DNA of 64,000 nt from Copromyces sp. CBS 386.78 (taxonomy: Eukaryota; Ascomycota; Sordariomycetes; Sordariales; Sordariaceae), in assembly GCA_030685235.1 (NCBI GenBank), contig MU839224.1:42730-106729 (forward strand), given 5' to 3'. The notes below the pieces were generated by a model. The model did not search any database. It was not told where the DNA came from and saw nothing but the letters and a program-made list of their open reading frames with translations. The first letter of the stretch is position 1, and each line of letters opens with the position of its first letter. Of the stretch, positions 47,419-58,600 are shown piece after piece. Position numbers and translations under genes: made by a program.

Positions 47419-48564
47419 TCAGTCCTCGTCAATCTCGCGGCCATTCACGATCTCCACGACCAAGAACCCAACATAGCCAACGAGCATGACGACGCCCATC
47501 CACCGTCTCCCACCCATGATCACAATGCCGAGAATAACCACAGCAGATAACCACATGACGGCAGCCTCAAAGAGGGTGAAGCCAAGCTGCAGCTGACTAG
47601 CATCTCCCCAGATAAACAGCACTCCTCCGCAAAGGGTCACCAGGAAGATGTTGGAGCCGACGGTATTGGCAACCATAATGCCTGGCTGGTGCCGTGCTCC
47701 TCCGAGAATGGCGACGAACTTCTCTGGGAGGGTGGTGGCCAGCGAAAGAATCGTTGTGCCGACGACGGTGCCCGAGAGAGCCAGCTCGTGACCGATAGTC
47801 GATGCGCTGTGTGCTATGACGTAGCTAGAGACGAGCAGGGCAGCGAGACCAAGGGCGAGTTGGAAGACGTGATGGCGCATTGTCTTTGGACGCTTGTTGA
47901 TGACCTTGGTCATCTTGTTCGACGAGGGCTTGAGCAGGTTGCGTTGGTGCCCCCCGTCCGAAGTCCATCTTTGTTCTTCGTCGCTGGGGCCCGCCCTGTT
48001 GCTGTCAGCGGCATTTATTGTTCCGTCGTCGTCGTCGTCGTCGCTGCTTTCACCGTCGCTATCGCTGTCCGAGTCCTCGGGGGCCGTGAGCGTGCCTCGG
48101 TAGATGAGAGACGCCACAGAGATGACGTAAACGACAAAGGCCACGATAAGGAGGATACCGCCAACCCATTGGAAAGTCGACCCCTTGAACGCAATGAGCA
48201 GGAGCAGGAAGGCTGTCGTCAAACCAAGAAGAGCAGCCGAGTAGATCCTGGAGCTGCGATCGAATTCGGCCTTGGTCATGAACAGCAAGCCTAGCGAGAA
48301 GGATCCGAGGATGTTGGCAACGGATGAGCCCATCAAGTTTCCCAGAGCCATGTTCGACTTGTTTTGACTCAGAGCGACCATGATAACGACAAGCTCTTCC
48401 CATTCGGCGCCGCAGGTCAAGAGTCCGACGAGGGTGGGCGACACATTGAGTCTCTTGGCCACAATGGCCGTGTGGTCGATGAACTTGTCGGCGCCATATT
48501 CGAGGAGGAAGAGACCGGCGATGAAGGAGGAGATGTTGAAGAGGAGAGAGTCGACGGTCGCCAT
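47419..48564 (-). CDS. CaCA-superfamily Na+/Ca2+ (cation/Ca2+) exchanger (381 aa)
   Basis: Single exon. The start is the ATG at 48564 (MATVDSLLFN); a longer frame upstream begins only with TTG and encodes a His run, so it was not used. About ten membrane segments in two halves. The alpha-1 repeat (about 24-95) has GADKFIDHT, CGAEWEELVVIMVALSQ and GNLMGSSVANILGS; the alpha-2 repeat (about 255-315) has SGTVVGTTILSLATTLPEKFVAI and ANTVGSNIFLVTL. These inverted repeats with acidic residues and GSxxxN motifs carry ion translocation in the family. The halves are joined by a cytosolic acidic loop (about 162-185, DSDSDSDGE and six Asp), a possible Ca2+ sensor. It exchanges Ca2+ or another divalent ion for Na+ or H+ across a membrane; vacuole, ER or plasma membrane cannot be told apart. 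Divergent from the Nramp gene. Confidence 0.88.
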   Translation of the reverse strand: MATVDSLLFNISSFIAGLFLLEYGADKFIDHTAIVAKRLNVSPTLVGLLTCGAEWEELVVIMVALSQNKSNMALGNLMGSSVANILGSFSLGLLFMTKAEFDRSSRIYSAALLGLTTAFLLLLIAFKGSTFQWVGGILLIVAFVVYVISVASLIYRGTLTAPEDSDSDSDGESSDDDDDDGTINAADSNRAGPSDEEQRWTSDGGHQRNLLKPSSNKMTKVINKRPKTMRHHVFQLALGLAALLVSSYVIAHSASTIGHELALSGTVVGTTILSLATTLPEKFVAILGGARHQPGIMVANTVGSNIFLVTLCGGVLFIWGDASQLQLGFTLFEAAVMWLSAVVILGIVIMGGRRWMGVVMLVGYVGFLVVEIVNGREIDED

Positions 48565-49779
48565 GGTGGGCGGATGGTGGTGGTGCAAGTTGAGAAAAAT
48601 GAACCACGAGAGTTAAGTAATCCGGGATTTGAATATTCGATTAATGCATGTCTCACTAGGTACATCATTCCGACACTTCCGGTTGTTGGCGCTTTCCTCA
48701 GCTGTAAAGAGCTGAATGCCGCGGGGCCAATAGCGTCGTTCCCCAACTAATTCCACTGCGAACGGCATTTATCGCCCCCAATTTGGTGCCAGCAGCGCCA
48801 CCATGGTGATTGCTCTCGGTTTTTGGTTCCAGGCAAGCTGACCGCATCATAGTAAGGCCCAACCTCCCCTCCATCGGCGCAATGGTGTTGTGGTAATGAA
48901 ACATGATTGCGGGAAGAAAAGAAACTATCGACTCAAGAGCAACGGCAGCAAACGCCAAAGTTGTTACCGCTGGTAAACATTAAGTGGCTGGTCAACCTGT
49001 GGCGGGCTGAATGCACGCGGTTAAGGTACTAACCGCATACTTGTAGAGCTGTTACCCCTGCAGGAACATCGTCTTATCATCACGACTTCACACCATCTTC
49101 ATCTCTTTCATACTTACATTTACATACCTCTACCTTTCCTTCCAGAACATCGAATTCTTTTATTGCGCAATTGGCTGGTTCAACCCAAGTGACGCTGACC
49201 TCAGCACATTTTAAGCACACCTCAACTGCCATATAAAAACAGCCGACTCAGCTCTTGGTATCTCTCCCTTTGCAGAAAAAGATACTTCACACGGCACGCA
49301 TCAACCCGAACACTCCTCAATGTTTTCCTCTACGGCCCTTCTTCTAGACCAAGATTCGTCCCTTTTTCTTTGCTTATCACTCCTTGGCTCTTCACCAATG
49401 CCAGACACACCCAAACGGACTGGAAGGCCAGGCTGAGGTCCCCTTAATCCCAAGGTGGCTTATGCACCCTTGTAGCAATCAACCCATCAGCTACCGGCAA
49501 AAACGCCTTTCATCACCACAAGATGTCGTAGCATGTTAACAAGAAATCCATCTTCAGCCCTAGACCCCTCCTCTTCTCCTGTCGGCCTCTGGCAGAATGC
49601 GAGTTGCTGGCCTCCCGCCTCCCGCGGTTTGCAATGCATGATGTGGTTGCAATGGGCGGGAAGCTCCATTCTCACGACAGTGTCTGGTGTATAATATGCC
49701 GTGGCCTTCCTCTCTGTCAACTAGTGTTGATATCCATCCGCCCCCTTTCCTTCCATCATTGCCCAGTGCAGCCATCACA
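48565..49779. promoter_or_regulatory. 1.2-kb divergent promoter between two metal-ion transporter genes
   Basis: Separates the - strand exchanger (ATG at 48564) from the + strand Nramp gene (ATG at 49780). Contains pyrimidine-rich stretches near 49080-49150 and 49310-49380, as in many fungal core promoters. Short frames only. Co-regulation of the two transporters is possible but not shown. Confidence 0.5.
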
Positions 49780-51539
49780 ATGGCTTCTATCATGGACCGC
49801 AGTAGCATCGAGTTTCGACCTTTCCCAGGAACCTCAACCGCCAACAACTATGAGCAGGACGAAAAGAAAGCGTCAACCGCCCAAGTCTTTCCCTCTGTTT
49901 ACAGCCAAGAGACCCAAAGACCATGGGTTACCGGCCTGCGGACATGGTTCGGACTGAGACCGAACCGCCATTCTCCCCCGCCGGTATACCAACCTCGACC
50001 ACCACCTTCTTCTTCTTCGGAACCTGCGTCGATAGGCTCCAACATCTGGAAGTTCTTCAAATTCCTAGGCCCAGGTGCTGTCATCAGCGTTGCCTATGTT
50101 GATCCGGATAACTACCAAACAGCCATCTCGGCTGGTGCTGAATTCCAGTATAAACTGCTCTTCATGGTGTTGCTCTCGAATTTGATAGCCATCTATATCC
50201 AAGTAAGTCTTCTCCGCAACAATTCCTGAAAATTCACCCTCTGCTCACCCTCCTCCAGTCCCTCTGCGTAAAACTCGGCACCGTAACCGGCATGGACCTA
50301 GCCCAAATGAACCGGCGCTGGCTCCCGCGCTGGCTGGATCTCTCCATCTACGTGGTCGCCGAAGCCTCCATTATAGCCACGGACCTAGGCCAAGTCATCG
50401 GCACCGCCATTGCTCTGAACATCCTCATCCCCAAGCTCCCGCTCGCCGCCGCCTGCTTCATGTCCGTAGTTGAGACCCTGCTCGTCCTCCTCTTCTACAC
50501 CGACACAGGCGAGCTCCGTCGGGTGCGCATCTTGGAGGCCTTCGTTTCCGTGCTTGTCATGGTCGTCTTCGTCACCATCTGCATCGCCCTCTCCATGGTC
50601 GACCACAGCACCGGAACCACGCGCGAGATTCTGCGGGGATACGTCCCCTCGCGCGACATATTCGTCGATACGGGTCCGTACGCCTCGTGCGCCATACTGG
50701 GCGGCACGCTCATGCCGCATGCGCTTTACGTCGGCACATCCCTTTCCCGCGCAAGGCTGTACGATTACGACGCAAAGCGAAGCCTTCCTTCTAGTTCTTC
50801 TACCCGCCAGTCACAATCATCATCGCCCAGCTCGGACAGCCAGGAGACTCTCCAAACCTACCGCCCCTCCCTCCGCGCCATCAAGTCCTGCCTAGGCTAC
50901 TCCGTCGCCGAACTAACCTTCACCTTGTTCACCGTCGCCATCTTCGTCAACTCGGCCCTCTTGATCATCGCCGGCTCGGCTTTTTACACCAAAAACACCT
51001 CAGAGGAGGAGGAGGAGGAAATCTCCGAAGACCTGTACTCCCTTTATGCTCTGTTCACAACCTCAATCGCCCCCGCGGCAGGAATCATGTTCGCCGTTTC
51101 TCTCCTCTTCTCCGGCATCTCGGCGGGCATAGTCTCCACCATGTCCGGACAAATCATCATGGAAGGGGCCTTGGATATTCGGCTCAACCCCTTTCTGAGG
51201 AGATTAATCACGCGATGTGTGGCGATCGTTCCGGCGCTGGTGATTGCCCTTGCTGTGGGGAAAGAGGGGCTGAGTAAAGCGTTGCTGGCGTGTAATTACT
51301 TGTTGGCTACTGCCCTGATTCCGATCACGTTTCCGGTTCTGTGGTATACCTGTCGGGGCAAGTATATGATGGTTCCCGCTGAGGATGGGGACGATGGAGG
51401 AGCAGAAACGGGAATGGTGGATATGAAGAATAATCTTGTGACGGCGAGTGTGGCGTGGTTGTTGTGGGGGTTGGTTGTGGTTATGGATGTGGCGACGGTG
51501 GTGTTGGTTGGGTTGGGGATTACCAAGGATGAGGGCTAA
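49780..51539 (+). CDS. Nramp-family divalent metal transporter, Smf type (567 aa, two exons)
   Basis: Exon 1 is 49780-50202 and exon 2 is 50259-51539, with a 56-nt intron (GTAAGT...CTCCAG, phase 0). The start MASIMDRSSI was chosen for its CACAATGGC context; an in-frame ATG at 49696 is possible. A cytosolic tail of about 85 residues is followed by about 11 membrane segments. The TM1 metal site reads GPGAVISVAYVDPDNYQTAI (DPDN at 108-111, where the family usually has DPGN). TM6 has MPHALY (293-295), which carries the metal-binding Met. SLCVKLGTVTGMDLA and ASIIATDLGQVIGTAIAL follow the Smf pattern. An insert of Ser/Thr/Gln residues (about 310-340) lies in a loop. Nramp proteins move Mn2+, Fe2+ and related ions with protons into the cytosol. 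Length matches yeast Smf1 (575). Confidence 0.92.
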
Positions 51540-52158
51540 AGCTCGTATGAGAAACTGGGATTACTACCCCCGACCGTTGACAATTCCAACTCTCCTTACT
51601 ATCTCCATATGCTCGAGACCACTTATGGCAACCTCTCTCCTCCTTCTTCAACTCCCATCTCGTGGAAACTTCTTTCCTCATCTTACGCCGCACGACTGCC
51701 GCCATGGCTGACCTACTGCGACGCATACCCGTATACGACGGTCCTTCCGACGGTAGCGAGTTCCCTCGTGCTGTCGTGGGCTTCCCGTATACTATCACCC
51801 GAAAGGGTTCTTCGCCGCTACCCTTTCGACCCCGCGAAGGGATTCCCCTTCACTTGGGTCCCGGTAAATCATCGGAGCCGAGTGTAGCGCTGAGGCCATG
51901 TGCCCGCATATCAGATCTTTTAGCTCCAGCGGAAGCTTTTCGACGGGTGAAGACATTTCGTTGTGGGTCGTCATTGGAAGACTGGAGGATCGAAGCAGGC
52001 GAGTGCCTAAGAACGAAGCAAGTCAGCTGAGAAAGCATGGGCGGCACGCGCGGGGAGAGAGGTTTTGCGCTTGAGCGACTCGGAGGTGGACCGGGACTTG
52101 AGCGGGCTGGGTTGAGGTTGGTCCGTCCCCGATCTCAGGTCCTCCTGGGTCTGGTCTC
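51540..52158. other. Region right of the Nramp gene with possible gene fragment
   Basis: A + strand frame from an ATG at 51704 to 52030 (108 codons, starting MADLLRRIPVYDG) has ordinary composition but no recognisable domain. It could be a small or broken gene. The remainder shows nothing further apart from one copy of the 26-base direct repeat. Confidence 0.3.
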
Positions 52159-52352
52159 CTATTGTGAGGTTTCGAGTGGCGAAGGTAGAGGTACCAAAGC
52201 CACCGTACTTGGATACCTAGGCAGATCTGGAAATTGTTGGAGAATGGGTGGTAGTCCGGTGTGTCTGGAAGGGCGATGATCGGTCCGCGGTACTCCCCTT
52301 CTTCCCCTTCGGCAGTGAGCGTTGGCCCCCGATCTCAGGTCCTCCTGGGTCT
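52127..52352. repeat. 26-bp perfect direct repeat, copies 200 bp apart
   Basis: The same 26 bases, beginning CCCCGATCTCAGG and ending CTGGGTCT, occur at 52127-52152 and 52327-52352. The flanks are different, so this is a short dispersed duplication and not a tandem array. Confidence 0.85.
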
Positions 52353-52941
52353 CTTCCGCCTCTGGCTCCAGATCTCCCAATTGTTCCAAGAAGTTGACAA
52401 TGCTGTCTGGTCCATCCAGTTCGGAGAACTGGGATCGAGGTTGTCCAAGGAAAAACCCTTGACTGCCCGAATCCTCCACAACAAAAGGGTCGCTCGATGA
52501 ACTTTGCTTTGCTGATGTCTTCGGAGTGTCCGTTCCGGTGCCGATGTAAACGAGGGGCGTAGCGTCTGCTTTTTCCAGGATTAGGAGGTAACAGGAGAAA
52601 GTAGGTTGGACGACAAGGACGACGTGAGTGACCGTTACGGCCACTGTAGGGAATTCCGTCTCTAGAGTTACCCTAGATTGTGGAAAATCAAGATGCCCAC
52701 CCACAACTCCAAATCCTCGTTTTCGCGCGTTTCTCTCTTCATCGTAGGAGTGTTGTATCTTGTATCTATTGCCTCTCCAAAGACTGTATCGAAGACCGTT
52801 GAAATCTCTTGAACAAGACGAATATTCGAACGCATGATCCCAAGGGCTCCCGTTGTCTTCACGGTAGACGTATTCTGGAGTGTGGTTCCAAGAGGTGGTC
52901 GGTGTATTCAGAGCCTCTGTTAAGATGGTGGCAATTTCCAA
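52159..52941 (-). pseudogene. Open frame without ATG; possible relic of a fungal GIY-YIG-like gene
   Basis: 260 codons are open on the - strand, but no ATG occurs in the frame, so it would need upstream exons or is a fragment. Around the middle it reads FSCYLLILEKADATPLVYIG then TGTD. This recalls the 'YLYIGSGT' block of fungal GIY-YIG-type proteins; no catalytic Arg or downstream helix can be matched with confidence. The end contains one copy of the 26-base repeat (EETQEDLRSGA). It lies at the border between gene island and RIP block. Confidence 0.25.
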
Positions 52942-53353
52942 TCCAACTTCGAAACCAATGCGAATCCACCAGAATCAACGACTCGGGACAATCAAAGACA
53001 TCGACGTTGATGGGTACAAGTCAATCTCCTTTTCCCAGGCACAAGCCATGCTGGCAGTGGCCGATAGGGAAGTCGGTGAGGAATACGCGTCACCCGCACC
53101 TGTGGCCGACATGACTATGGCAAAGATGCTGGAGCGCATCACCAAGCTTGAGGCAGAGAACAGCACTTTGACAGAAGGTCTCGCCAAAGCCAACGATCAG
53201 ATCATCGCATTGGAGGCTTACTCTCCGACTTCGTTTGCGCTTTTGGAAGATCGAGTCGCACCGAGTGTGATGCAGTTCTTTGCGGCTGCTTCGGCGCCTT
53301 ACCATAGTGGGAAAATCTGTTTCCAGACATTGATTGTGGTTGTTGGACAATAA
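52925..53353 (+). CDS. Small hypothetical protein with coiled coil (142 aa)
   Basis: ATG at 52925 (MVAISNPTSK), stop at 53351-53353. Residues about 60-105 form a likely coiled coil (MAKMLERITKLEAENSTLTE and GLAKANDQIIALEA) with Leu/Ile at heptad positions. The C-terminal part (LLEDRVAPSVMQFFAAASA) looks like ordered protein. An upstream frame without ATG extends to 52880. The stop lies inside the loop of a perfect 19-bp inverted repeat, which would place a strong hairpin at the 3' end of the mRNA. Family not recognised. It may be intact or a fragment of a larger gene. Confidence 0.4.
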   Translation: MVAISNPTSKPMRIHQNQRLGTIKDIDVDGYKSISFSQAQAMLAVADREVGEEYASPAPVADMTMAKMLERITKLEAENSTLTEGLAKANDQIIALEAYSPTSFALLEDRVAPSVMQFFAAASAPYHSGKICFQTLIVVVGQ

Positions 53354-53374
53354 GGACAATCAATGTCTGGAAAC
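53319..53374. repeat. Perfect 19-bp inverted repeat with 18-base loop
   Basis: Left arm 53319-53337 (GTTTCCAGACATTGATTGT) is exactly complementary to the right arm 53356-53374. It overlaps the end of the coiled-coil ORF, so the RNA would form a very stable stem. It may be a 3'-end processing structure or the footprint of a small inverted-repeat element. Confidence 0.85.
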
Positions 53375-53555
53375 TAACGCATCTTTTATACAGGGGGTAA
53401 GCGCTATACTATAGTGGCCTTACATTTGGAGCTGGGTTGGGTCCGAAAACCGAAATTTCTCAAAGTCAAAATCTCGAAGTCTTACCTTCCTTCCCAAACA
53501 ACGTACTTCCCCTTTATTAACGGAAAGAACTAACTCTTTCTTTCAGAAACAACTA

Positions 53556-53638
53556 AATGGCCTAGTGGCCAAGTGGTTATTGAAGTAGTTCTTCATTGTG
53601 ATATCCTTTGTTCGATTCCTGTTCGTGACAAATTTTTT
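53556..53638 (+). ncRNA. tRNA-like pol III unit, SINE-like or degenerate tRNA
   Basis: An A-box-like TAGTGGCCAAGTGG at 53563-53576 and a perfect B-box GTTCGATTCC at 53610-53619 have tRNA-like spacing. A T6 terminator follows at 53633-53638. The expected acceptor stem does not pair (AATGGCC against TCGTGAC) and the T stem is poor, so a working tRNA is unlikely. This fits a tRNA-derived SINE or a mutated tRNA gene at the edge of the RIP block. Confidence 0.4.
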
Positions 53639-53839
53639 GAAGTTATTCTAAAGACGTGTTCGGGTTCGCGTTAGGGATTTTAGGAAATAAACGTATTAAC
53701 GTACAGGGTCCGCAGCTGCACTCCTGCAACATTAAGGCAGCGTTAAGGTATGCCAAGAGATTTTAACTGCTGTTTTTACTACGTTATATTCGTCGGTACT
53801 ACTTTACTACGTTAACCCCATAGCGAATACAATACCTAA

Positions 53840-54078
53840 TAATTATCACGGGGTAACACCGTTGGGGTTAAGGTTGGATAAACGTAGTTGTACGAGGAAG
53901 GAAAGAAGGAGAGGAGGGAGGAGTGCAATCTAGATATAGGGCAGGCTATACCGTACCTAGATCCAGACCGAAGCCCACTAGTACGTACGTACATACGGTC
54001 CTATTGGCCAATAACCAATAGACTCGACTATACAATACCCTAATACTATATACTATTACAAATAATCCTATAATACTA
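53840..54078 (-). repeat. 3' LTR of element D
   Basis: About 235 bases and diverged from the LTR of element B, with shared start, CT-rich middle and end. The far boundary near 53840 is approximate. Confidence 0.55.
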
Positions 54079-55510
54079 CCTCCCTACAAAAGAAGCTTAC
54101 AAAGCTTTAAACAATCTATTTAATATATATATATAAAATAATAAATCTTATTTTAATCCCCGTCTTCCAACTCCTCAATCCATAACTCAACGTCTATAAA
54201 CCGTATTTAAATAATATCGTCATCTCCCTACTAATAGGTCCCAACCTCCAACCATACCTTCACATTCCTTATTAAAGGCCGCTTTCCCTACTAAACCTCC
54301 GCTAACCTCCTAAACACCTTACAAAAGAACTTATCCATTTTCCTTAAATCCTCCTCGGACAAAGGGTCGAACTCCCGGCTTACCAATTCGACCGTAATTT
54401 CCTATACCTTACGACCTACTATAATATCCGCTATAATAGTATTAATCTACTCCTTCAAATCGGTAATACATTTAAAACATCTCGGAAGCAAGGTTAAAAA
54501 CGCCGTATAACGTATTTAAAATACGGGCAACGCCGTATAGCGTATTCGGGGTACTAGGGCTCTCCACTTTAAAATCTATTCTTAAAATATAGTTTTAATC
54601 TCTAGCCAATTCTAAACCGCTAGCAAAATAGGGGTATTTAAATAATTGTAATAAAACGCAATAACGGAATTTCTTACTCCCTTTATATTATCGAAAGGCT
54701 CATCGGTAAAATTGTAATACTTCTACTTTATAATATAAAACCAATAGTAATTACCTCCTCGTTAAAAACAATCTAATAAACTATCAAACTCCCACTCTAC
54801 TACCTCTTCGTAATCGTTAGTACAAACTATAACCCTATCCTCATTAATTCGTACATCGCTCTATAATTCCGCTTAACCGGAGAAACCTTCACAATAAAAT
54901 TTCACTATAAAGACGTAGAATACTAGCGAACACTTTATATTAATAAATAAAATAAATTTAATAATATAAAATTATACCTAATCTACCTTAAAAGGGCCCT
55001 CCCATCGTAAGTATAACTTATTATATAACCTACCGTTATTAAAATTAATTATATTAAATAAAACGAAATTACTTATATAATATTTCAATATATTAAACCA
55101 ATTCTCGTTAGCGTTAACCTCATATCAATCCTATACCTTCTTCGTAAAAATACGTACATAATCCCAAATAGCCTCGAAACAAACGAACAACTCGCTAACC
55201 TTTAAATACTCCTTCTACTATACTAACGAAAAACCTTCTAATAATACGACCGCTACAAGTTCAATACCTATACAAGAGTAGAAACCATAATTAATAAAGA
55301 AGGGAATTATACCTATAATTTCAAATACTATATTATTACTTACGAACTCCACTAATAATAACCATTATACCTAATTTATCTATACCTAATTAATAAAAAT
55401 ACGCAAATATTACTCTATTTCTACATTAATACATTCCGTCTAAGCGTTAATCTAAAAGTAAAAAACGGAATTCAACAATCTTTTAATAACTAGACGCTTA
55501 TTAATTTAGG
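53840..55510 (-). mobile_element. Element D: 3' part of a B-related Ty3/gypsy element, reverse orientation
   Basis: Read on the - strand, the integrase C-terminal block (GIIPFFINYGFYSCIGIELV near 55320-55255) is followed by a long C-terminal extension to about 54140. Then come AGCTTCTTTT, a purine tract and an LTR start TAGTATTATAGG at 54078-54067. The same arrangement, AGCTTCTTTT plus purines plus TAGTATTATAGG, precedes the 3' LTR of element B. The LTR shares CCTCGTACAA-TACG and CCGTG-TAA with B. The 5' part is missing; the break is near 55510. Confidence 0.7.
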
Positions 55511-55620
55511 GAATTTTTTCACGTTTTTTCTTTAACTAAAGATCACGGGGTCATCAAGGGAGCAGGGTAGTTCATCACAAGTAGGAGCAGATTAGCTACT
55601 CAATTAAGTACCATTAATTA
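55511..55620. other. Junction of elements D and E
   Basis: A partly unmutated stretch (CACGGGGTCATCAAGGGAGC, then CAGGGTAGTTC) between two RIP-degraded elements. It may be part of the 5' LTR or leader of E. No feature can be fixed. Confidence 0.3.
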
Positions 55621-58600
55621 TAAGTTTAAGCCTTAAAAATAAAAGGAGAAGGAATCTCCTTCGAAATTTGAAAAGAGAAATAGGTAATTTAAATTAAATA
55701 ATACTCCTTCTTGGAAGAATATATTCGAATTCTAATTCTAAATTCGTTTTCCCGTGCTAAGTTTATTCTTCCTTTGCTTCGTAATCCCCTTTTAAAAAGA
55801 TTAACGTTTAAATTTACTCCTTCAACCTTTTTCGAAGATCCGTTAGAATACAATACTTTAGTATTAGCTCTAATCTCCTTTAAATAGTTAATAGTTAATA
55901 TATAAAAATTTCCTCGTCTTTATTTTACGGATAGGATTTATTTTACAGTAGATTTGCTCTCTTTTTTAAGGTATTGATTTTTATAATTTTTATATTAATT
56001 AAATTAGTTTTTTTATAGTAAGGAATTAGTTTTTCTTTTTGTATAGTATTTTCTATATTAAATTAAATAGTAATAAGGATAAAATAAGTTTCAAACTCCT
56101 AATTAAATTGGTTAATGCGAATTCAAGGAATCTTCGGCCGAGATTTTTCGTAGACGTTAAAGCTATTCCCGCTTCCTTCGGGATATTAATTTAAAAGTTA
56201 AAGGTTAAATAATAAATAATTAATTATTTTTTTTAGTAAAGAAGTTTTTTATTCGATTTAATAAAAATTTTAATTCCGGATATATATAAATTTTAGGCTC
56301 TTCGTTTAATTTACAATTTGCCGATACCTTTCGATAAATATATTAGCCCCTTTCCCTTTTTTAATTAAATTATAATTAATATAGAATACGAAAATAAATT
56401 ATTTCGAAATATTAGTTTAGTAAAACGATAAATTAGAGACTAGAGAATTAATAGTTTAGATTATATAGTAGATTAGAGACTATAAATTAGTAATAAATAA
56501 TAAATCCCCCCCTTATTATTTCTGTTTATATTCGGTATAAATATTTGTAATTTATATATTGAACTCTTTTTTAGAATAGTTGTAACCCTTTTAAAGTATA
56601 TTATATTAATATTTCAAATAATTTTAATTAACTTTTTACAAATAGTTAGCTTTTTATTAAAAGTAAATACGGTTAGAAGGGTAGTATTTACCTCCTATTA
56701 TAATAGTAGTTACTGTTAATTAAGCGAAGTTATAACCGGACCTCCGAATTAATATAGTATTTAGTATTTTAATTACTTTAATTGAAATATAAGTATTTTA
56801 ATTTAAATAGTATAAAGGTATTTAAAGGATAAGAAGTATTTTGATAAAGGATATTAGATTTGCCCGTTTCCGAATAATTATAATAATTTAAGATATAACC
56901 CTATATAATTACTAATATATTTCCTTTTCTACTATAATATTTTAATTTAAAGACCTTTATTTTATAATTAATTATTATTAAATATTATATTTAATACCTC
57001 TTCCTCCCCTTCTGCTTTAAAGACTTCTCCTTCCCTCGGTATTTAGAAGTTTACTATACCGGGAGTTTTTAACCCTACTACTTTCTTTATTAGAAGTAAT
57101 ACTATAGTTTACGTTTATAATATTAGTTTTAAGAAGAAGTTTAATAGTAAAAAAGTTATTAAGTATTTCGAATTCTTCGAAGAAGAGGTTGGATATATTA
57201 ATTTTAGTAATAACGAATTTAAAATTATTATTTAGATTAATTAGTATAAGAAGTAATTTCAAGGCGTTGTTAAGGGTATTTTCCGCTAATTTAAAATTAA
57301 TATTAATATTATTTGGGAGAATTTCACTTTGGTTTTTAAAACTATTTATAGAGCTAAAGATTTTAAATAGATTAATAGTACGTTTATTATTCTAAAAAAG
57401 TTCTATACTAAACGTATCCCTTATAATAAAATAAAGATTATTAATACTATTTTTAATTATTTTACCCTTTTCGCCCGTTAGTTTTCTATTAATTATAATA
57501 GTATTAAGGATTTAGTTATTAAGAATTTCTATAAGAAATTATATATTAATATTAAATATATAATTATTATTTTTATATATAAATTTAAGGAGGAGATTTA
57601 TTAAATAGATTAAACTACTTTCGTTAGTAAGTTTAACGATTTTATTATTAAATAGTTTAATAAAATCGATACTTTTAAATTTTCGGCCTCTTCCGATTCT
57701 AATAAAGAAGAGATCGTTATTAAGACGCGCAAATCCTCTAAAAAAGTCGTTAAATTTAATAATAACGTTTCCTCCGAAGATAATAATATTCTAATTATTA
57801 AGAAAATTATTTAAATTATTATAAAAGAGTTTACTAAGAAGCAATCTACTATTAATAGGGCTATAGATAAGTTTGCCGATAACCTTGGGAAGTTAATAAT
57901 CTAAGTTTCCTAGAATATTCGCCCCCCTTTTTAAATACCCCTTTTTACCCTTTAATAGCCTATTATTTATTACCTTTCTTAAATTTAATACCCTTTTATT
58001 TAGATTAATATTATTTAAACTAATGCTATACTTATTAGTAATTTTGGTCGAAGTAGAATTCAATACTTATTATCTAATAATTACTAATTTTCTAATAAAT
58101 ATTAGAAAGTTTATTACTAGTATAGAGGAAATTACTTTATATATAAGTATGCTAAGAAGGATATAGACTTTATATATAGATATTATTCTTTTTAGAAAGT
58201 TTAAATTTTTAGGGGTATACTATTTATCGTTTTCTTTAGCCTTAATTATAATTATAAGAATTGTATAAATTAAGAATTATATTACGTTATATAAAGATAA
58301 AGGAAGGTCGGAGAGTTATTGAAGTCTTTAATCGCTTTAGAAATTATCTTACTTATTCTAATTTTAAGAATTAGGAATTTAAATAGTATAAGGGTGGAGA
58401 TTTTAATAAGTTCGACTATATTCCGAAGTTTAATATCCTCTACTAAGGTGCTAAAAGAAAGTAGGAGGAAATATAAAAGTTAAAGAGGAAGAAAATATTA
58501 ATTTTAATTAATATTATTTAGATTAGGAAGTATAATTATTTTTATAATCCGATATTAGAGGTTCGAGAGTAGGTCGCCTCTATATATATTATTTTAATTA

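Noticed and set aside
47689..48294. 201-codon + strand frame over the exchanger gene
   Set aside because: Antisense shadow; the - strand frame has complete CaCA alpha repeats.
48565..48588. Longer start for the exchanger giving a His4 leader
   Set aside because: Requires a TTG start; the ATG at 48564 is the first one and gives a normal N-terminus.
57017..57395. 61-81-codon frames inside element E
   Set aside because: Low-complexity AT-rich frames on RIP-mutated DNA, rich in Ile, Leu, Asn and Lys.
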